A DNA stretch of 64,000 nucleotides from Streptomyces davaonensis JCM 4913. GTDB taxonomy: Bacteria > Actinomycetota > Actinomycetes > Streptomycetales > Streptomycetaceae. The notes beneath the pieces are model-generated. The model did no database searches. It was not told the origin of the DNA and was given only the letters and a program-made list of their open reading frames with translations. Positions within the stretch are counted from its first letter, which is position 1, and every line of letters starts with the position of its first letter. The stretch spans positions 2,204,053 through 2,268,052 of the forward strand of contig NC_020504.1 in NCBI RefSeq assembly GCF_000349325.1, written 5' to 3'. This document shows positions 62,664 to 64,000 of this stretch, piece by piece. The translations under genes were made by a program, and so were the position numbers.

Positions 62664-64000
62664 ATGATGACGGGCGCCTCCAGCCCTTCGTCGAAACGGC
62701 GGAGCATAACGTCGCGAGACTCATTACGCCGCATCTCATTTCGGTCGATCAGCTTGCTGAACACGGTGCGAGTGATTTGCGCGTTATTACTCGCGCTGCT
62801 GCCGTCGGTCATTCCCGTACCGGCCCACGCCGAGGATCATCAGGGGGCTCTGCGGCCCGGACCCGTCGACTTCGTCGTCCTGGTCGACGAGTCCGGAAGC
62901 CTGTCGAAGGCGGACGTAGCCGCGGAGCGTGCGGCCGCCGCGGTGCTGGCGCTCGGGGAGGTCTCTGAGCAGTCCCGCGTGGCCGTGGTCGGCTTCGGCA
63001 GCGTGACCCGGTCCGGACAGGCCCCCGTGGACACCGTGTGCCCGCTGACCCGGGTGGACGCGGCCGGCCGGGAGCGGCTGAGTTCCTGCGTCTCGGGCCT
63101 GCACCGGCGCACCGACGCCGAGGGCAACGGCACCGACTTCCCCGCGGCCCTGGCGCAGGCGCTGTCACTCCTCTCCAGCAGCGAGGACAGCACCCCGAAG
63201 ATCGTCTTTCTGCTGACCGACGGTCGACTCGACGTCAGCGAGAGCCCCGCCTACGGCGACGACCCCGACTCGCGCAATGCCAACGCTCAGAAGGCGCTGA
63301 AGAAGAAGATCGAACAGGCCCGCGCGGACGAGGTGCAGATCTGGCCCCTCGGCTTCGGCTCGGCCATCGACAAACGGCAGTTGGACGCGCTGGCGGCGGG
63401 CGGCTACCAGAGCCGCTGCGCCGATCTGCCCTCCGCCCGCCCCACCGCGCGTGTCACGGCAGGTTCCGCCGACGTGGCCGAGGTCCTGCTCACCGCCTTC
63501 GCGGGCGCACGCTGCGCGCGCACGACCCCCGGTGACACGGCGTCGGTGTCGTCCAGCGCCGATCTGGAGGTGACGATCCCGCCGGTCGCGACGGACGGGA
63601 CCATCGACGTCATCAAGGAGAACCCGGACGGCGTCGCGGTGACGTACTACGACCCGCGCGGCCGAAAGGTGCCGCTGAACGGCAGAGCCCACGGTTCGGA
63701 GTTCGAACTGGTCGGCCAGTCCGGGCCGGTGGAGGCGCTGCGCATCCGCAATCCCTACCCCGGAACCTGGCGCGTCCATGTGCAGGTGCTCGACGGGGCC
63801 TCGGCACAACGGATCACGGCCACCGCGATCTGGCAGGGCGTCCTGCGCTCCTACATCCTGGTCTCCCCGCCGGTCCCGACCGCCGGACAGCAGGTCACAG
63901 CCCACGTCACGCTCCAGACCCGGCAGGGCGTCGTCCTCACCGAGCGCGCGCAACTGGACGGCATCAGAGTGTCGGTGAAACTGACCGGCACCGGCTTCTC
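62664..64000 (+). CDS. Secreted von Willebrand factor A-domain protein, 3' end beyond window
   Basis: The first 445 codons of an exported protein. After a basic N-terminus (about 1-35, rich in Ser/Arg) comes a signal peptide (VICALLLALLPSVIPVPAHAED). A vWA domain with the MIDAS motif DESGS (LVDESGSLS), the conserved Thr and a TDG (LLTDGR) occupies about 60-260. Immunoglobulin-like beta domains follow. It may bind a partner protein through a metal at the cell surface. Three TTA codons (62724-62726, 62784-62789) predict bldA dependence, hence late, developmental expression. GGGGGG lies before the ATG. The C-terminus is outside the window. Confidence 0.88.
   Translation, partial: MMTGASSPSSKRRSITSRDSLRRISFRSISLLNTVRVICALLLALLPSVIPVPAHAEDHQGALRPGPVDFVVLVDESGSLSKADVAAERAAAAVLALGEVSEQSRVAVVGFGSVTRSGQAPVDTVCPLTRVDAAGRERLSSCVSGLHRRTDAEGNGTDFPAALAQALSLLSSSEDSTPKIVFLLTDGRLDVSESPAYGDDPDSRNANAQKALKKKIEQARADEVQIWPLGFGSAIDKRQLDALAAGGYQSRCADLPSARPTARVTAGSADVAEVLLTAFAGARCARTTPGDTASVSSSADLEVTIPPVATDGTIDVIKENPDGVAVTYYDPRGRKVPLNGRAHGSEFELVGQSGPVEALRIRNPYPGTWRVHVQVLDGASAQRITATAIWQGVLRSYILVSPPVPTAGQQVTAHVTLQTRQGVVLTERAQLDGIRVSVKLTGTGF

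Overview
The window is chromosomal DNA from a Streptomyces or very close relative. GC is very high with strong G/C at third codon positions, TTA codons are confined to a few genes, and the gene content is typical of the genus: a WhiB-like protein, several two-component and one-component regulators, secreted hydrolases, an RNase Sa homologue and small secondary-metabolism clusters. I see no rRNA, tRNA, CRISPR array, transposase or phage gene. About 60 protein genes are supported. The first (an aminotransferase) and the last (a von Willebrand A protein) run off the window ends.

Region by region. 1-2 kb: reductive pyrimidine/beta-alanine catabolism (class III aminotransferase overlapping a beta-ureidopropionase). 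2-12 kb: a mixed housekeeping and secretory stretch. It holds a divergent XRE regulator/methionine aminopeptidase pair whose two promoters share one palindrome and look leaderless, a ClpC-type ATPase, a gamma-glutamyltransferase and an exported S15/CocE-type hydrolase. 12-13 kb: a GluA-type glutamate ABC ATPase without its usual gluBCD partners, and a DUF6278-type protein.

13.4-25 kb is the most interesting part, a compact apparently co-directional gene set that reads as an uncharacterised RiPP pathway. It has a radical SAM/SPASM enzyme with a PqqD-like N-terminus, a 53-residue cysteine-free putative precursor peptide, a GC-rich hairpin, a HemN-like second radical SAM enzyme, an alpha/beta hydrolase, a SAM methyltransferase, a tautomerase-like/TrmO fusion, an MFS exporter, an FAD monooxygenase and two TetR regulators. 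A convergent type III polyketide synthase follows. TTA codons in the first enzyme and in the first TetR gene suggest bldA (developmental) control.

25-35 kb: a 669-residue WhiB-like protein with a very long repetitive tail, translationally coupled to a hydrolase and to glutamate 5-kinase (proB). Facing them is proA, flanked by two tiny genes. Then come a DMT transporter, a 7Fe-type ferredoxin and a secreted SGNH hydrolase. 35-38 kb: exonuclease III, a metallo-beta-lactamase-fold hydrolase and a PcaL-like fusion with a cysteine at the nucleophile elbow.

38-44 kb is a second candidate peptide system on the minus strand: ABC ATPase, two permeases, a 22-residue lysine-rich peptide, an M16 peptidase, a GNAT-like protein and a nucleotidyltransferase, most joined by 4-bp start/stop overlaps. 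44-49 kb: a SWIM zinc-finger protein coupled to a SNF2 helicase. 49-56 kb: a sugar-uptake locus (ROK kinase, ribose-type ABC transporter, GntR regulator, Gfo/Idh/MocA dehydrogenase) with a clear 24-bp palindromic operator. 56-64 kb: cytochrome P450, a NarL-type response regulator and a separate histidine kinase, an aldo/keto reductase, membrane proteins, a secreted guanyl-specific RNase and the partial vWA protein, which has three TTA codons.

Two copies (7215-7395 and 22154-22330) of a ~180-bp near-perfect palindrome show compensatory base changes. They look like a dispersed structured element.
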